The notes under the pieces are model-generated. The model ran no database searches and was not told the DNA's origin. It worked only from the letters and a program-made list of their open reading frames with translations. The position numbers and the translations under genes were made by a program. This document shows positions 28,344-37,100 of a DNA stretch of 64,000 bases, piece by piece. How positions within the stretch are numbered: the first letter of the stretch is position 1; every line of letters starts with the position of its first letter. Source of the DNA: Pseudomonadota bacterium (GTDB taxonomy: Bacteria > Pseudomonadota > Gammaproteobacteria > Burkholderiales > Rhodocyclaceae); the NCBI GenBank assembly GCA_018261895.1, contig JAGTRT010000011.1, positions 1-64,000 on the forward strand. Direction: 5' to 3'.

Positions 28344-29342
28344 ATGAACCCAAGCCAATCTACTGCCTGCTTCTCGCCGGAACGTGCTCTGGAACTGGGT
28401 CGTCAGACCCTGAGCATTGAAGCAGCCGCGGTCGACGCCCTGAAATCGCGCATTAACGGTGACTTCGTCCGCGCCGTCGAATTGATCCTGAACTGCCGCG
28501 GCCGACTCATCGTCAGCGGCATGGGCAAGTCGGGCCATATTGCCCGGAAGATTGCGGCCACCATGGCCAGCACGGGGACGCCCGCCTATTTCGTACACCC
28601 GGCCGAAGCCAGCCATGGCGACCTCGGCATGATCACCCGCGACGATGTGCTGCTCGCCCTGTCCAATTCGGGAGAGTCCGGCGAGTTGCTGAGCATTTTG
28701 CCGACCCTCAAGCGCCAGGGCGCCCGCATCATTTCGATGACTGGCGTACCCTCCTCGACGCTGGCCCGAGAGGCCGACATCCATCTCGATGCCGGCGTCG
28801 CCCAGGAGGCCTGCCCGCTGAATCTTGCCCCCACCGCCAGCACCACCGCAGCACTCGCGCTGGGCGATGCGCTCGCCGTAGCGCTCCTCGACGCCCGCGG
28901 CTTCGGCCCGGAAGACTTTGCCCGTTCGCACCCGGGCGGCTCTCTGGGCCGTCGCCTGCTCACGCATGTCCGGGATGTCATGCGGGCCGGCGAACGCGTC
29001 CCGGCAGTAGCGCCCGAAACGCCCATCACCGACGCCATCATCGCCATGTCACGCGGCGGGCTCGGACTGGTGGCGATTACCGATCAGGCCAACGCCGTTC
29101 TCGGCATCTTTACCGACGGCGACCTGCGTCGCGCCTTCGAAAAACGGACCGATCTGCAGCAAGGCGCCATCGCCTCGGTCATGCACGCCTCGCCGCGCAC
29201 GATCGGCCCCGACCGTCTGGCCGTCGAAGCGGTCGAGATGATGGAACGCCTGCGCATCAATGCGCTTCTGGTGGTCGACGCCGATGAACACCTGATTGGC
29301 GCATTGAACATGCACGATCTTTTCACTGCCAAGGTTATTTGA
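28344..29342 (+). CDS. kdsD: Arabinose-5-phosphate isomerase
   Basis: A 332-residue enzyme that converts ribulose-5-phosphate to arabinose-5-phosphate, the first step to Kdo. A SIS domain (about 40-185) contains VSGMGKSGHIARKIAATMAS and HPAEASHGDLGM. Two CBS domains (about 210-330) follow RLLTHVRDVM. It leads a kdsD-kdsC-lptC-lptA operon in which adjacent genes overlap by one to four bases. Confidence 0.95.
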   Translation: MNPSQSTACFSPERALELGRQTLSIEAAAVDALKSRINGDFVRAVELILNCRGRLIVSGMGKSGHIARKIAATMASTGTPAYFVHPAEASHGDLGMITRDDVLLALSNSGESGELLSILPTLKRQGARIISMTGVPSSTLAREADIHLDAGVAQEACPLNLAPTASTTAALALGDALAVALLDARGFGPEDFARSHPGGSLGRRLLTHVRDVMRAGERVPAVAPETPITDAIIAMSRGGLGLVAITDQANAVLGIFTDGDLRRAFEKRTDLQQGAIASVMHASPRTIGPDRLAVEAVEMMERLRINALLVVDADEHLIGALNMHDLFTAKVI

Positions 29343-29869
29343 TGGACATTCAATCCCGCGCCGCCAACATCAAGCTCGTCGCCTTCGACATCGATGGCGT
29401 GATGACCGATGGCGGCCTGCATTACACCGATGATGGCCACGAACTGAAGACGTTCAACGTCCAGGACGGTCTCGGTGTCGTACTGCTTAGGCGCGCCGGC
29501 ATCAAGGTGGCCATCATCACGGGGCGGACATCCAACGTCGTCAGTTGCCGCGCCAAGGATCTGGGCGTCGAGCACGTGTTTCACGGGGTTGGAGACAAGG
29601 GCGCGGTCTCCGCGCAACTGCTCGAACAACTCGGCCTGCAGTGGTCCGAACTTGCTTTCATGGGCGACGATCTGATCGACCTGCCGGCGATGAGCCGCTG
29701 CGGACTCGCCATTGCACCGGCCAATGCGCGGCCCATCGTCAAGGAGCGCGCCCACGTGGTGACCGAAGCGGGTGGCGGCAAGGGCGCCGTGCGCGAGGCC
29801 ATCGAACTGATACTCGCCGCACAGGGCAAGCTTGAGGCGGCTTTTGCGCCGTATCTCGGAACCCAATGA
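29342..29869 (+). CDS. kdsC: 3-deoxy-D-manno-octulosonate-8-phosphate phosphatase
   Basis: A 175-residue HAD phosphatase that releases Kdo from Kdo-8-phosphate. Motif I AFDIDGVMTDG carries nucleophile Asp16 and Asp18; motif IV is AFMGDDLIDLPAM. Tetrameric KdsC proteins of this length lack a large cap. The ATG shares its first base with the last base of the kdsD stop. The stop overlaps lptC. Confidence 0.95.
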   Translation: MDIQSRAANIKLVAFDIDGVMTDGGLHYTDDGHELKTFNVQDGLGVVLLRRAGIKVAIITGRTSNVVSCRAKDLGVEHVFHGVGDKGAVSAQLLEQLGLQWSELAFMGDDLIDLPAMSRCGLAIAPANARPIVKERAHVVTEAGGGKGAVREAIELILAAQGKLEAAFAPYLGTQ

Positions 29870-30447
29870 AGCACTGGCACAGCCAACTTCTTCCCGTTAT
29901 TTTTCTGGCCATTCTCGCCGCGCTCAGTTTTTGGCTGCAAAGTACGGTGGACCACAGCGAGCCCAGGAACGACGGCAAGTTCCGCCACGATCCGGATGCC
30001 ACGGCCGAGAATTTCACCGTGCGCCGTTTCGATGAAAAAGGGCAGGTCAAATACCGCCTCACGGCGCCCTACCTCGTCCATTTTCCGGACGACGACACCT
30101 CGGAGCTCAAATCGCCCGTACTCACCAGTTATCGCGACGAGGGAAGCAAGATCGTGGTCACCGGGGATAACGCCAAGGTGACGGCCAAGGGCGAAACCAT
30201 TTACCTCTGGGACAACGTCAGCGTCACCCGTGCCGCGACGGCGGATCGCCAGGAACTGGTCGCCCGCATGCCCGACCTGACCGCCCAGCCCGACGCCGGC
30301 ATCGCCTTCACGGGCAGCCCGGTGGAAATCACCCAGGGTCAATCCTGGGTCAAGGGCGTCGGCATGCACATCGACAACAACACCTCGACCCTCGTCCTGC
30401 AATCGCAGGTTCGCGGGCAATTCATTCGACCCAGGGCCGCGCCATGA
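29866..30447 (+). CDS. lptC: LPS export protein LptC
   Basis: A 193-residue bitopic protein with one N-terminal transmembrane helix (LLPVIFLAILAALSFWLQS) and a periplasmic beta-jellyroll (FTVRRFDEKGQVKYRLTAPYLVHFPDDDTSEL). LptC passes LPS from the LptBFG ABC transporter to LptA. It overlaps kdsC and lptA by four bases each, the classical arrangement. Confidence 0.93.
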   Translation: MKHWHSQLLPVIFLAILAALSFWLQSTVDHSEPRNDGKFRHDPDATAENFTVRRFDEKGQVKYRLTAPYLVHFPDDDTSELKSPVLTSYRDEGSKIVVTGDNAKVTAKGETIYLWDNVSVTRAATADRQELVARMPDLTAQPDAGIAFTGSPVEITQGQSWVKGVGMHIDNNTSTLVLQSQVRGQFIRPRAAP

Positions 30448-31040
30448 ACACTCGCCTCGCCACGTTCACCCTCTGTCTTCTGATCAGCCTTACGGCCCAC
30501 GCCGAGCGGGCCGACCGCGACAAGCCCATGCTTGTCGAAGCCAATCGCGTTTCCATTGACGACGCCAAGAAGATCCAGATTCTTGAGGGCGACGTCCTGA
30601 TCACCAAGGGCACGATGATCCTCAAGGCCGACCGCGTCGTCATTCGCGAGGACCAGTACGGATTCCAGAAAGGCACGGCTTTCAGCGGCAAAGGCGGCCT
30701 TGCCCGTTTCCGCCAGAAGCGCGACGGCAAGGAAGAGTACGTCGAGGGCGAGGGCGAACGCATCGAGTACAACACCAACAACGAAGTGCTCGAACTCTTC
30801 CATCGCGCCTGGGTGAAGAGCGGCGAAGACCAGGTGCGCGGCGACTACATCTGGTATGACGCAGTCAGTGAAAAATACCTGGTCACCGCAGGCGAAACCC
30901 GTGACCCGAAAGCACCGCCCGGACGCGTTCGCGTCGTCATTCAGCCGAAGGGCAAGGATAGCGATGTCAAACCGGCACCCCGTGGTGAACGCTTGGAGCT
31001 CAAGGGTTCCGGCAACCTGGTATTACCAAACGCACAATAG
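30444..31040 (+). CDS. lptA: LPS transport periplasmic protein LptA
   Basis: A 198-residue periplasmic bridge protein. The signal peptide ends at THAHA-like residues (LTAHA before ERADRD). The OstA/LptA jellyroll begins LVEANRVSIDDAKKIQILEGDVLITKG. The C-terminal half holds IEYNTNNEVLELFHRAWVKSGEDQVRGDYI. Last gene of the Kdo/LPS operon here; lptB does not follow, because phasin genes come next. Confidence 0.93.
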   Translation: MNTRLATFTLCLLISLTAHAERADRDKPMLVEANRVSIDDAKKIQILEGDVLITKGTMILKADRVVIREDQYGFQKGTAFSGKGGLARFRQKRDGKEEYVEGEGERIEYNTNNEVLELFHRAWVKSGEDQVRGDYIWYDAVSEKYLVTAGETRDPKAPPGRVRVVIQPKGKDSDVKPAPRGERLELKGSGNLVLPNAQ

Positions 31041-31049
31041 CAGTGCGTC

Positions 31050-31136
31050 GCGGCGACATTGTCGCCGCAAACCCTTACACAAAGCGCCTCCCCAGCAAGC
31101 TCAAGCCCATGATTTTCATGGGCTTATTTATTTTTG
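31050..31136 (+). terminator. Tandem hairpins after lptA
   Basis: A GCGGCGAC/GTCGCCGC hairpin (31050-31068) without a T tract is followed by AAGCCCATGA/TCATGGGCTT (31103-31125) with a T-rich tail (ATTTATTTTT). The second is a good Rho-independent terminator and abuts the phasin operator. Confidence 0.75.
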
Positions 31137-31206
31137 TGCACTGCACAAAAATTGTGTTGACAATACGACAATCACCCCTATAATTAGAGACATGGTGCAG
31201 TGCAAC
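31136..31206 (+). promoter_or_regulatory. Consensus sigma-70 promoter flanked by TGCACTGCA boxes (probable PhaR operator)
   Basis: TTGACA (31157-31162), a 16-bp spacer and TATAAT (31179-31184) give perfect -35 and -10 hexamers. TGCACTGCA (31137-31145) and its exact reverse complement TGCAGTGCA (31196-31204) bracket the promoter, the second near the transcription start. TGC-rich boxes like these are bound by the PHA-responsive repressor PhaR in other bacteria. That assignment is by resemblance. Confidence 0.8.
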
Positions 31207-31277
31207 ATCGCTTCATGGGATCGCGCTGCAACGGTTTCAGACTGTTCCGCATTACCTTTTAATTCTGGAGATAACCC

Positions 31278-31844
31278 ATGTCGTTCAACTTCACCACCCC
31301 CGAGCAATTCGCCGCCGCCAACAAGGCTACCGTTGATTCCCTGCTGTCGCTGGCCAACACCGCCCTGGCTTCTGCCGAGCGTATCGCTGCCCTGAACCTG
31401 AACACCGCCCGTTCGCTGGTTGAAGATTCCGTTTCCGGCGCCAAGGCCCTGATGGGTGCCAAGGACGTTCAGGAAGCCCTGTCGATCCAGGCTTCGCTGG
31501 CTCAGCCGAATGTCGAGAAGGCCGTTGCCTACTCCCGTTCCGTGTATGAAATCTCTGCCCAGACCCAGGAAGAGCTGTCCAAGATGGTCGAAGGCCAGTT
31601 TGGCGATTTCCAGAAGACCGTTGCCAGCCTGCTCGACAAGGCTGCCAAGTCTGCTCCGGCCGGTTCTGATGTTGCCGTTGCCGCCGTCAAGTCTGCCATC
31701 GCTGCTGCCACCTCCGCCTTCGACAACATGAACAAGGCTGCCAAGCAAGTTGCCGAAATCACCGAAGCCAACGTCGCTGCTGCTACCAACGCCACCGTCA
31801 AGGCCGTTGGTGCTACCGCCACCGCCGCCAAGAGCAAGAAGTAA
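31278..31844 (+). CDS. phaP: Phasin (PHA granule-associated protein)
   Basis: A 188-residue phasin_2 family protein that coats polyhydroxyalkanoate granules. It is Ala-rich and almost wholly helical. The core FTTPEQFAAANKATVDSLLSLANTALASAERIAALNLNTAR is typical, with LAQPNVEKAVAYSRSVYEI in the middle and a short basic tail (AAKSKK). The ATG follows a GGAG ribosome site. The consensus promoter upstream suggests very strong expression when derepressed. A paralogue follows at once. Confidence 0.93.
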   Translation: MSFNFTTPEQFAAANKATVDSLLSLANTALASAERIAALNLNTARSLVEDSVSGAKALMGAKDVQEALSIQASLAQPNVEKAVAYSRSVYEISAQTQEELSKMVEGQFGDFQKTVASLLDKAAKSAPAGSDVAVAAVKSAIAAATSAFDNMNKAAKQVAEITEANVAAATNATVKAVGATATAAKSKK

Positions 31845-31857
31845 TCAAGTACTTCAA

Positions 31858-31885
31858 GGCCCCCGCACAGACGGGGGCCTGTTTC
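31858..31885 (+). terminator. Terminator between the two phasin genes
   Basis: Stem GGCCCCCG / CGGGGGCC with a six-base loop, then TGTTTC. The T tract is weak, so read-through into the second phasin is likely. Confidence 0.6.
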
Positions 31886-31917
31886 ATACAAACCCGTAAT
31901 CAAACTTGGAGATGATG

Positions 31918-32499
31918 ATGGCCAACCCGAATTTCGATCAACTGACCGCCGCCCAAAAAGCCAACGCCGAAGTCATGACGACCCTGCTGCGCACCGCCTT
32001 CGACGGCGTCGAGCGCCTGACCGCCCTGAACATGGCCGCTTCCCGCGAGTTCTTCAACAACACCATCGCCGGTACCCAGCAACTGCTGAGCGCCAAGGAT
32101 GCCAACGCTGTTGCCAAGCTGAACACCGAACTGGCCCAGCCGAACGCCGCCAAGTGGATGGACTACTCGCGCAGCGTCTACGAACTGGTCGCTGAAATGC
32201 AGAAGGAAGTCACTTCCGTTCTGGAAGCCCAGTACAGCAGCTTCACCAAGAACGCCAACAGCGCCGTCGAGAAGGCCAAGTCCTCCGCGCCGGTTGGTGG
32301 TGACGTTTTCGCTGCCACGATGCAGTCGATGCTCGATGCCTCGACCAAGGCTTTCGACAACATGACTGGCATGGCCAAGCAACTGTCCGACATCGCCGAA
32401 GCCAACATGGCTGCCGCCGGCAAGATGGCTGTTCCGGCCAAGAAGGCTGCCCCGGCCAAGAGCGCCACGGCTGCTGCTGCCAAGAAGGCTGCCAAGTAA
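31918..32499 (+). CDS. Second phasin with Lys/Ala-rich DNA-binding-like tail (PhaM-like)
   Basis: A 193-residue phasin_2 protein paralogous to its neighbour: FDQLTAAQKANAEVMTTLLRTAFDGVERLTALNMAASREF, then LAQPNAAKWMDYSRSVYEL. The last 25 residues are histone H1-like (PAKKAAPAKSA, AAAKKAAK). PhaM of Ralstonia has PAKKA-type repeats that bind DNA and attach granules to the nucleoid. Three ATGs lie in a row; the last (31918) is best spaced from GGAG. It shares the upstream promoter unless the hairpin between the genes stops transcription. Confidence 0.88.
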   Translation: MANPNFDQLTAAQKANAEVMTTLLRTAFDGVERLTALNMAASREFFNNTIAGTQQLLSAKDANAVAKLNTELAQPNAAKWMDYSRSVYELVAEMQKEVTSVLEAQYSSFTKNANSAVEKAKSSAPVGGDVFAATMQSMLDASTKAFDNMTGMAKQLSDIAEANMAAAGKMAVPAKKAAPAKSATAAAAKKAAK

Positions 32500-32519
32500 T
32501 TTGCGCGTAACGCGCCAGC

Positions 32520-32548
32520 AAAAAACCCGCGAAATTCGCGGGTTTTTT
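32520..32548. terminator. Bidirectional terminator after the second phasin
   Basis: AAAAACCCGCGAA and TTCGCGGGTTTTTT form a strong stem with a run of T on either strand, 20 bases past the phasin stop. It can also stop minus-strand transcripts from the cinA-like gene. Confidence 0.85.
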
Positions 32549-32570
32549 TACGCCTGGCGTTTCCGGAATT

Positions 32571-32606
32571 TCGATTTTGGCCATTTTTTCCGGTTGACCG
32601 TCAAAT
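32571..32606 (-). repeat. Dispersed CGGTCAACCG repeat, copy 4 (3' of cinA-like gene)
   Basis: The core is at 32591-32600; the minus strand continues GAAAAAATGGCCAAAATCG. It lies just past the stop codon of the cinA-like gene. Confidence 0.9.
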
Positions 32607-32621
32607 CCTGAAAATGGCGAA

Positions 32622-33386
32622 TCAGGGACGCCACACCCAGTTGATCCCGCGTCGCTCGACCTCGACGCGAATGGCTTCCATCGCCTGGTCGACCAGTTCC
32701 GGCGAGCCTTCGACGCCGAGCTCCAGATGCTTGCGCTCCTTGCCGACCAGTGAGGGCAGCGAGAACAGGCGCAGCGTCGGGTATTCGGCGACGATGCGTT
32801 CCATGAGGTCGAGCAAGGCGCTTTCGTAAGCTGTCGGGCCGGTGAGCAGGAAGGCCTTTTCGACCATGCCGTCGACCGCCTTGAACTGATCCTTGTAGAA
32901 CGAATCGAGCGCCCATTCAATCATCGGGTGCGCCATCTGCGGAAAGCCGGGCACGAAGTAATGGTCGTTGGCCATGAAGCCGGGAATGCGGTTGAACGGG
33001 TTGGGGATGATCTGCACGCCGGCCGGGAAGGTGACGAGCAGCTTGCGCTTGTCGGTGATCTCCTCGCCAGCGAAACGGACTTTCAACTCTTCAAAGCCTT
33101 CGGGGTGCAACTCAAGATCGACGCCGAGCGCCGCCGCCACGGCTTGTCGCGTGTGGTCATCGGGCGTGTTGCCAATGCCGCCGCAGGAAAACACCACGTC
33201 GCCGGCCGCCATCGTGCGCTTGAAAGTGGCGGCGAGGCGTTCGCGGTCGTCGCCGAGGTATTCGACCCAGCTCAGGCGCAGGCCACGCGCGCCGAGCAGT
33301 TCGGCGATCTTGGCGAAATGCTTGTCCTGCCGTTTGCCCGAGAGGATTTCGTCGCCGATGATGACGGCGCCAAAGGTACGGCTCAT
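32622..33386 (-). CDS. CinA/MoaB-type molybdopterin-binding domain protein
   Basis: A 254-residue protein of the competence/damage-inducible CinA N-terminal (MoCF) family. GAVIIGDEILSGKRQDKH, SCGGIGNTPDDHTRQAVA and FPAGVQIIPNPFNRIPGF are the characteristic motifs; the C-terminal pyrazinamidase-like CinA domain is absent. Stand-alone relatives act as nicotinamide-nucleotide pyrophosphatases, so NAD repair is possible; this gene's activity is not shown. The ATG follows AAGGAG. It overlaps the preceding membrane-protein gene by four bases. Confidence 0.85.
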   Translation of the reverse strand: MSRTFGAVIIGDEILSGKRQDKHFAKIAELLGARGLRLSWVEYLGDDRERLAATFKRTMAAGDVVFSCGGIGNTPDDHTRQAVAAALGVDLELHPEGFEELKVRFAGEEITDKRKLLVTFPAGVQIIPNPFNRIPGFMANDHYFVPGFPQMAHPMIEWALDSFYKDQFKAVDGMVEKAFLLTGPTAYESALLDLMERIVAEYPTLRLFSLPSLVGKERKHLELGVEGSPELVDQAMEAIRVEVERRGINWVWRP

Positions 33387-34117
33387 ACACGTTCTCCTTC
33401 GATGGTGACGACGGCGCCCTGACGTGACCGGCGCAGGGCTTCCAGCCCGTAATGGACAAATGATAGTGCAGCCAGCGCCGGCACCAGCAGGCCGACGAAG
33501 GGGATGTGGGCGAGCAGCGCCATGGTCAGGCCGAGCATGAACAGCGGCGTTTTCTGGCCGGTGCGAACCGCCTGCCACTCGCCGGTCGTGGCATGCATCG
33601 ACAGCGCGTCGTAGGCGAAAGTCCGGCGATTCAGCCAGCCCATGAGCAGCAGCGGAATGAGCAGCGAGAAGCCGGGAATGAGCCAGAGCGGAATGGTGAT
33701 CAGCCAGGCTGCAATGAAGATGACAGAAGCCAAAACGCTGTTGAACGCCGCCGCAACGAAGCTGTCCTTGCCCATCGCCGCCACATCGCGGTACTCGGTT
33801 GCCGAGAGATGCTTGAGCATGAGCGGCATGATGACGATGGCCGCCAGCAGCGAGGCCGTCAGGTAGGCGACGGCGAAGATCGCCATCCAGCCGCCGAGAT
33901 AGGCCAGGATGTGCGCCAGCCAGACCAAGCCCCAGCCGACGAGCAGGGTCATCGGCGGGTAATCCATCATCTGCTGCACCATCCAGCCCAGGCCCCAGAC
34001 GGCCAGCGCGATGGTCAGCAACAACGAGAACAGCGCCGGGGTCAGGACATAGAGCCAGACCTTGCCGCTTTTGAGGTTGGCGAAGGTCCGCGCCAGCGCG
34101 AGCATGACATCACCCAT
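33383..34117 (-). CDS. EI24/CysZ-like inner-membrane protein
   Basis: A 244-residue polytopic protein with about six hydrophobic stretches, beginning MGDVMLALARTFANLKSGKVW and containing PLWLIPGFSLLIPLLLMGWLNRRTFAYDAL, the pattern of the EI24 domain (CysZ/YggA relatives). CysZ imports sulfate, but this member lacks a sulfur-pathway context. The ATG overlaps the end of hrpA by 8 bases and its stop overlaps the cinA-like gene. A hrpA-linked operon is likely. Confidence 0.75.
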   Translation of the reverse strand: MGDVMLALARTFANLKSGKVWLYVLTPALFSLLLTIALAVWGLGWMVQQMMDYPPMTLLVGWGLVWLAHILAYLGGWMAIFAVAYLTASLLAAIVIMPLMLKHLSATEYRDVAAMGKDSFVAAAFNSVLASVIFIAAWLITIPLWLIPGFSLLIPLLLMGWLNRRTFAYDALSMHATTGEWQAVRTGQKTPLFMLGLTMALLAHIPFVGLLVPALAALSFVHYGLEALRRSRQGAVVTIEGERV

Positions 34118-37100
34118 TCTTGATTCCTTCCCATTGTTTTTGCAGGCGCTTGCTCGACACCGGCACCGGCGTCCGCAGTTCCTGCGCGAACAGCCCGACG
34201 CGCAATTCCTCAAGCAGCCAGCGGAACTGTTCGACCTGCGGATCGAGCGTGCCGAGTTTGGCGAGCTGGATGGCGCGGCGTTCGTAGTTGGTCCACAGCG
34301 GCACGTATTCGGCCATCAGTTGGGCATCGCGCCCCGGGTTGGCCTTGAGCTTGTCGAGACGCACCACGCAGGCCTTGAAGTAGCGCGGATAGTGCTGCAG
34401 GCGCTGGAAAGGCGTGTCGGTCACGAAATTCTTGCCCATCAGGCGCTTGATTTGCGCCTCGATGTCGGCCACGGCGGCGGCCTGTGCTTTGAAGGCCGGC
34501 AGTTTCTTGGTCACGGCCTGCCATTCGGTCAGCACGGTGCCGACCAGCCGGCAGACTTCCTGCATGATTAGCCCGAGCCGCGCCTTGCTGTCGCCGCAAC
34601 GGCGCTTGAAGGCATCCGGCGTCGTCGGCAGCGGTTCGGTCAGACAGGCGCGCTCGAAGGTCAGGGCGACGATCTGGTTCTTGAGGTCGTCGGCGCTGCC
34701 CAGCGCCATGTACTGCATGGCCATCTGGCTCAGGCCAGGAATGTTCTTGTCGAAATACTTCACCTGATCGCGGAACTGCAGCATGAACAGGCGGCGCAAG
34801 CCGGCGCGGTGCGCCTCGGCGGCTTCCTCGGCCGAATCGAAGACTTTGAGGCTGACGCTCTCGCCGTCGTCGGTCAGGCCCGGGTAGCCGAGCACGGTCT
34901 GGCCGGCGACCGGGACTTCCATGAGTTCGGGCAACTCGCCAAAAGTCCAGTCGGTCAGATTGGTGAATTCGGACGGCGTTTCGTGCAGTTCGGCAAATTC
35001 CTGTTTCGCTTCGCGCCCCCACTCGGCGCGCAGGGCGACGAGACTGCGGTTCATGTCGAGCTGGCGGCCGTGTTCGTCAATGAGCTTGTAGTTCATCGAA
35101 AAGTGGGCGGGCAGCGCGTCGGGCCTGAAGGAATCGGGCGTCACTGCCCAGCCGCGCGCATTGAGGCCGCGCGCTTCGAGGATGTAGTCGATGAGCGGCG
35201 TGATCAGACCCTGATTCATCTTCTTTTCGTTGCCGGCCATCGCCGCGATGAACTCTTCGACGAACTCGGGCACCGGCACGACCTTCGCCCGGATCTTCTG
35301 CGGCAGCGTCTTGATGAGCTGGACGAGCTTTTCCTTGAGCAGCCCGGGCACCAGCCACTCCATGCGCAGTACGGGAATCTGGTTGAGCTGGGCGAGCGGC
35401 AGGGTCAGCGTCACGCCGTCGCGCGGCGAACCCGGCTCGAAGTGGTAGCTCAGCGTGTAATCGACGCCGCCGACCTTGAGGTGATGCGGGAAGGCCTCGG
35501 TCGTTACGCCGGCCGCCGAGTGACGCATGAGGTCGTCTTTCGACAAATAGAGCAGCTTCGGCGTCTCGCGCTCGGCTTCCTTGCGCCAGTTGTCGAAGGT
35601 CGCGCCGTTGTGAATGCCTTCGGGAATGATTGAGTCGTAGAAGGCAAAAATCAGCTCGTCATCGACCAGCACATCCTGCCGGCGCTGCTTGTGTTCGAGG
35701 TGCTCGATCTCGCGGATGAGCCGCTGGTTGTGCTGGAAGAACGGCCAGCGCTTGGCGAAAGCCTCGTCGATTTCCTCGCTGACCAGCCCCTGGCGGATGA
35801 AGATTTCACGCGATTCGGCCGGCGCCATCGGGCCGTAATGAATGCGCCGCTTCGGGTTGATGACCACGCCGTAGAGCGTCGTCCGCTCCCAGCCCGAGAC
35901 CTGCATCGACTTCTTTTCCCAGTGCGCGTCGAAGTACTGGCGCTTGATAAGGTGAGCGCCCACTTTCTCCAGCCAGTCTGGTTCGATGCGGGCGACGCAA
36001 CGGCCGAAGAGGCGCGTCGTTTCGGTGATCTCGGCCGCCATGATCCACTTGCCGGCCTTTTTTTGCAGTGGCGACGACGGGTGGATCAGGTAACGGATGC
36101 CGCGCGCGCCGAGGTAGAAGCCGGACTCGTCGGCCTTGCAGCCGAGATTGCCCAACAGGCCAGCGAGCAGCGCCTGGTGGATGGCGTCGTAGGTGCCGGG
36201 CAGTTCGCTTTCCTTCCAGCCGAGCTCGGTGACCATCGCGTGTAACTGCCCATGCACCTCGCGCCACTCGCGCATTCGCAAATAAGACAGGAAATGAGCG
36301 TGGCAGTTGTCGATCAGCTGCTTGTTCGACTTCTTGTGCTCGACGGCATTCTGGAACCACTTCCACAGCTTCCACCAGCCAAGGAATTCCGACTTCTCGT
36401 CGGCGAACAGCTTGTGCTTTTCGTCGGCTGCCTGCTGACGTTCCTGCGGCCGTTCGCGCGGATCTTGCGCCGACAGGCCGGCGGCGATGACCATGACTTC
36501 CTTGAGACAGCCGAGATCGCGCGCTGCGACGAGCATGCGGCCGATGCGCGGGTCGAGCGGCAGCTTGGCCAGCGAGGCACCGATGGGCGTCAGGACATTG
36601 TCGTCGTTGAGCGCGCCGAGTTCCTGCAGCAGCGCGTAGCCATCGGCGATGGCCTTGGCCGGCGGCGGTTCGATAAACGGGAAGCTTTCGACGTCGGTCA
36701 GGCGCAGCGACTTCATGCGCAGGATGACGCCTGCCAGGCTGGAACGCAGGATTTCCGGGTCGGTGAACGGTGGCCGAGCGTTGAAATCCAGCTCGTCGTA
36801 CAGCCGGATGCAGACGCCCGCCGCGACCCGGCCGCAACGCCCGGCCCGCTGCCGCGCTGCGGCCTGCGAGACCTTTTCGATCTGCAACTGCTCGACCTTG
36901 TTGCGGTACGAATAGCGTTTGACCCGCGCCAGTCCGGTGTCGATGACGTAACGAATGCCCGGCACGGTGAGCGAGGTTTCCGCCACATTGGTGGCCAGCA
37001 CGATGCGCCGCTGGCCGCCCGAGGGCTTGAAGATGCGGTCCTGATCAGATGCAGAGAGGCGCGAGAAGAGTGGCAGGATCTCCGGGGCGTGAGCGGAAGA

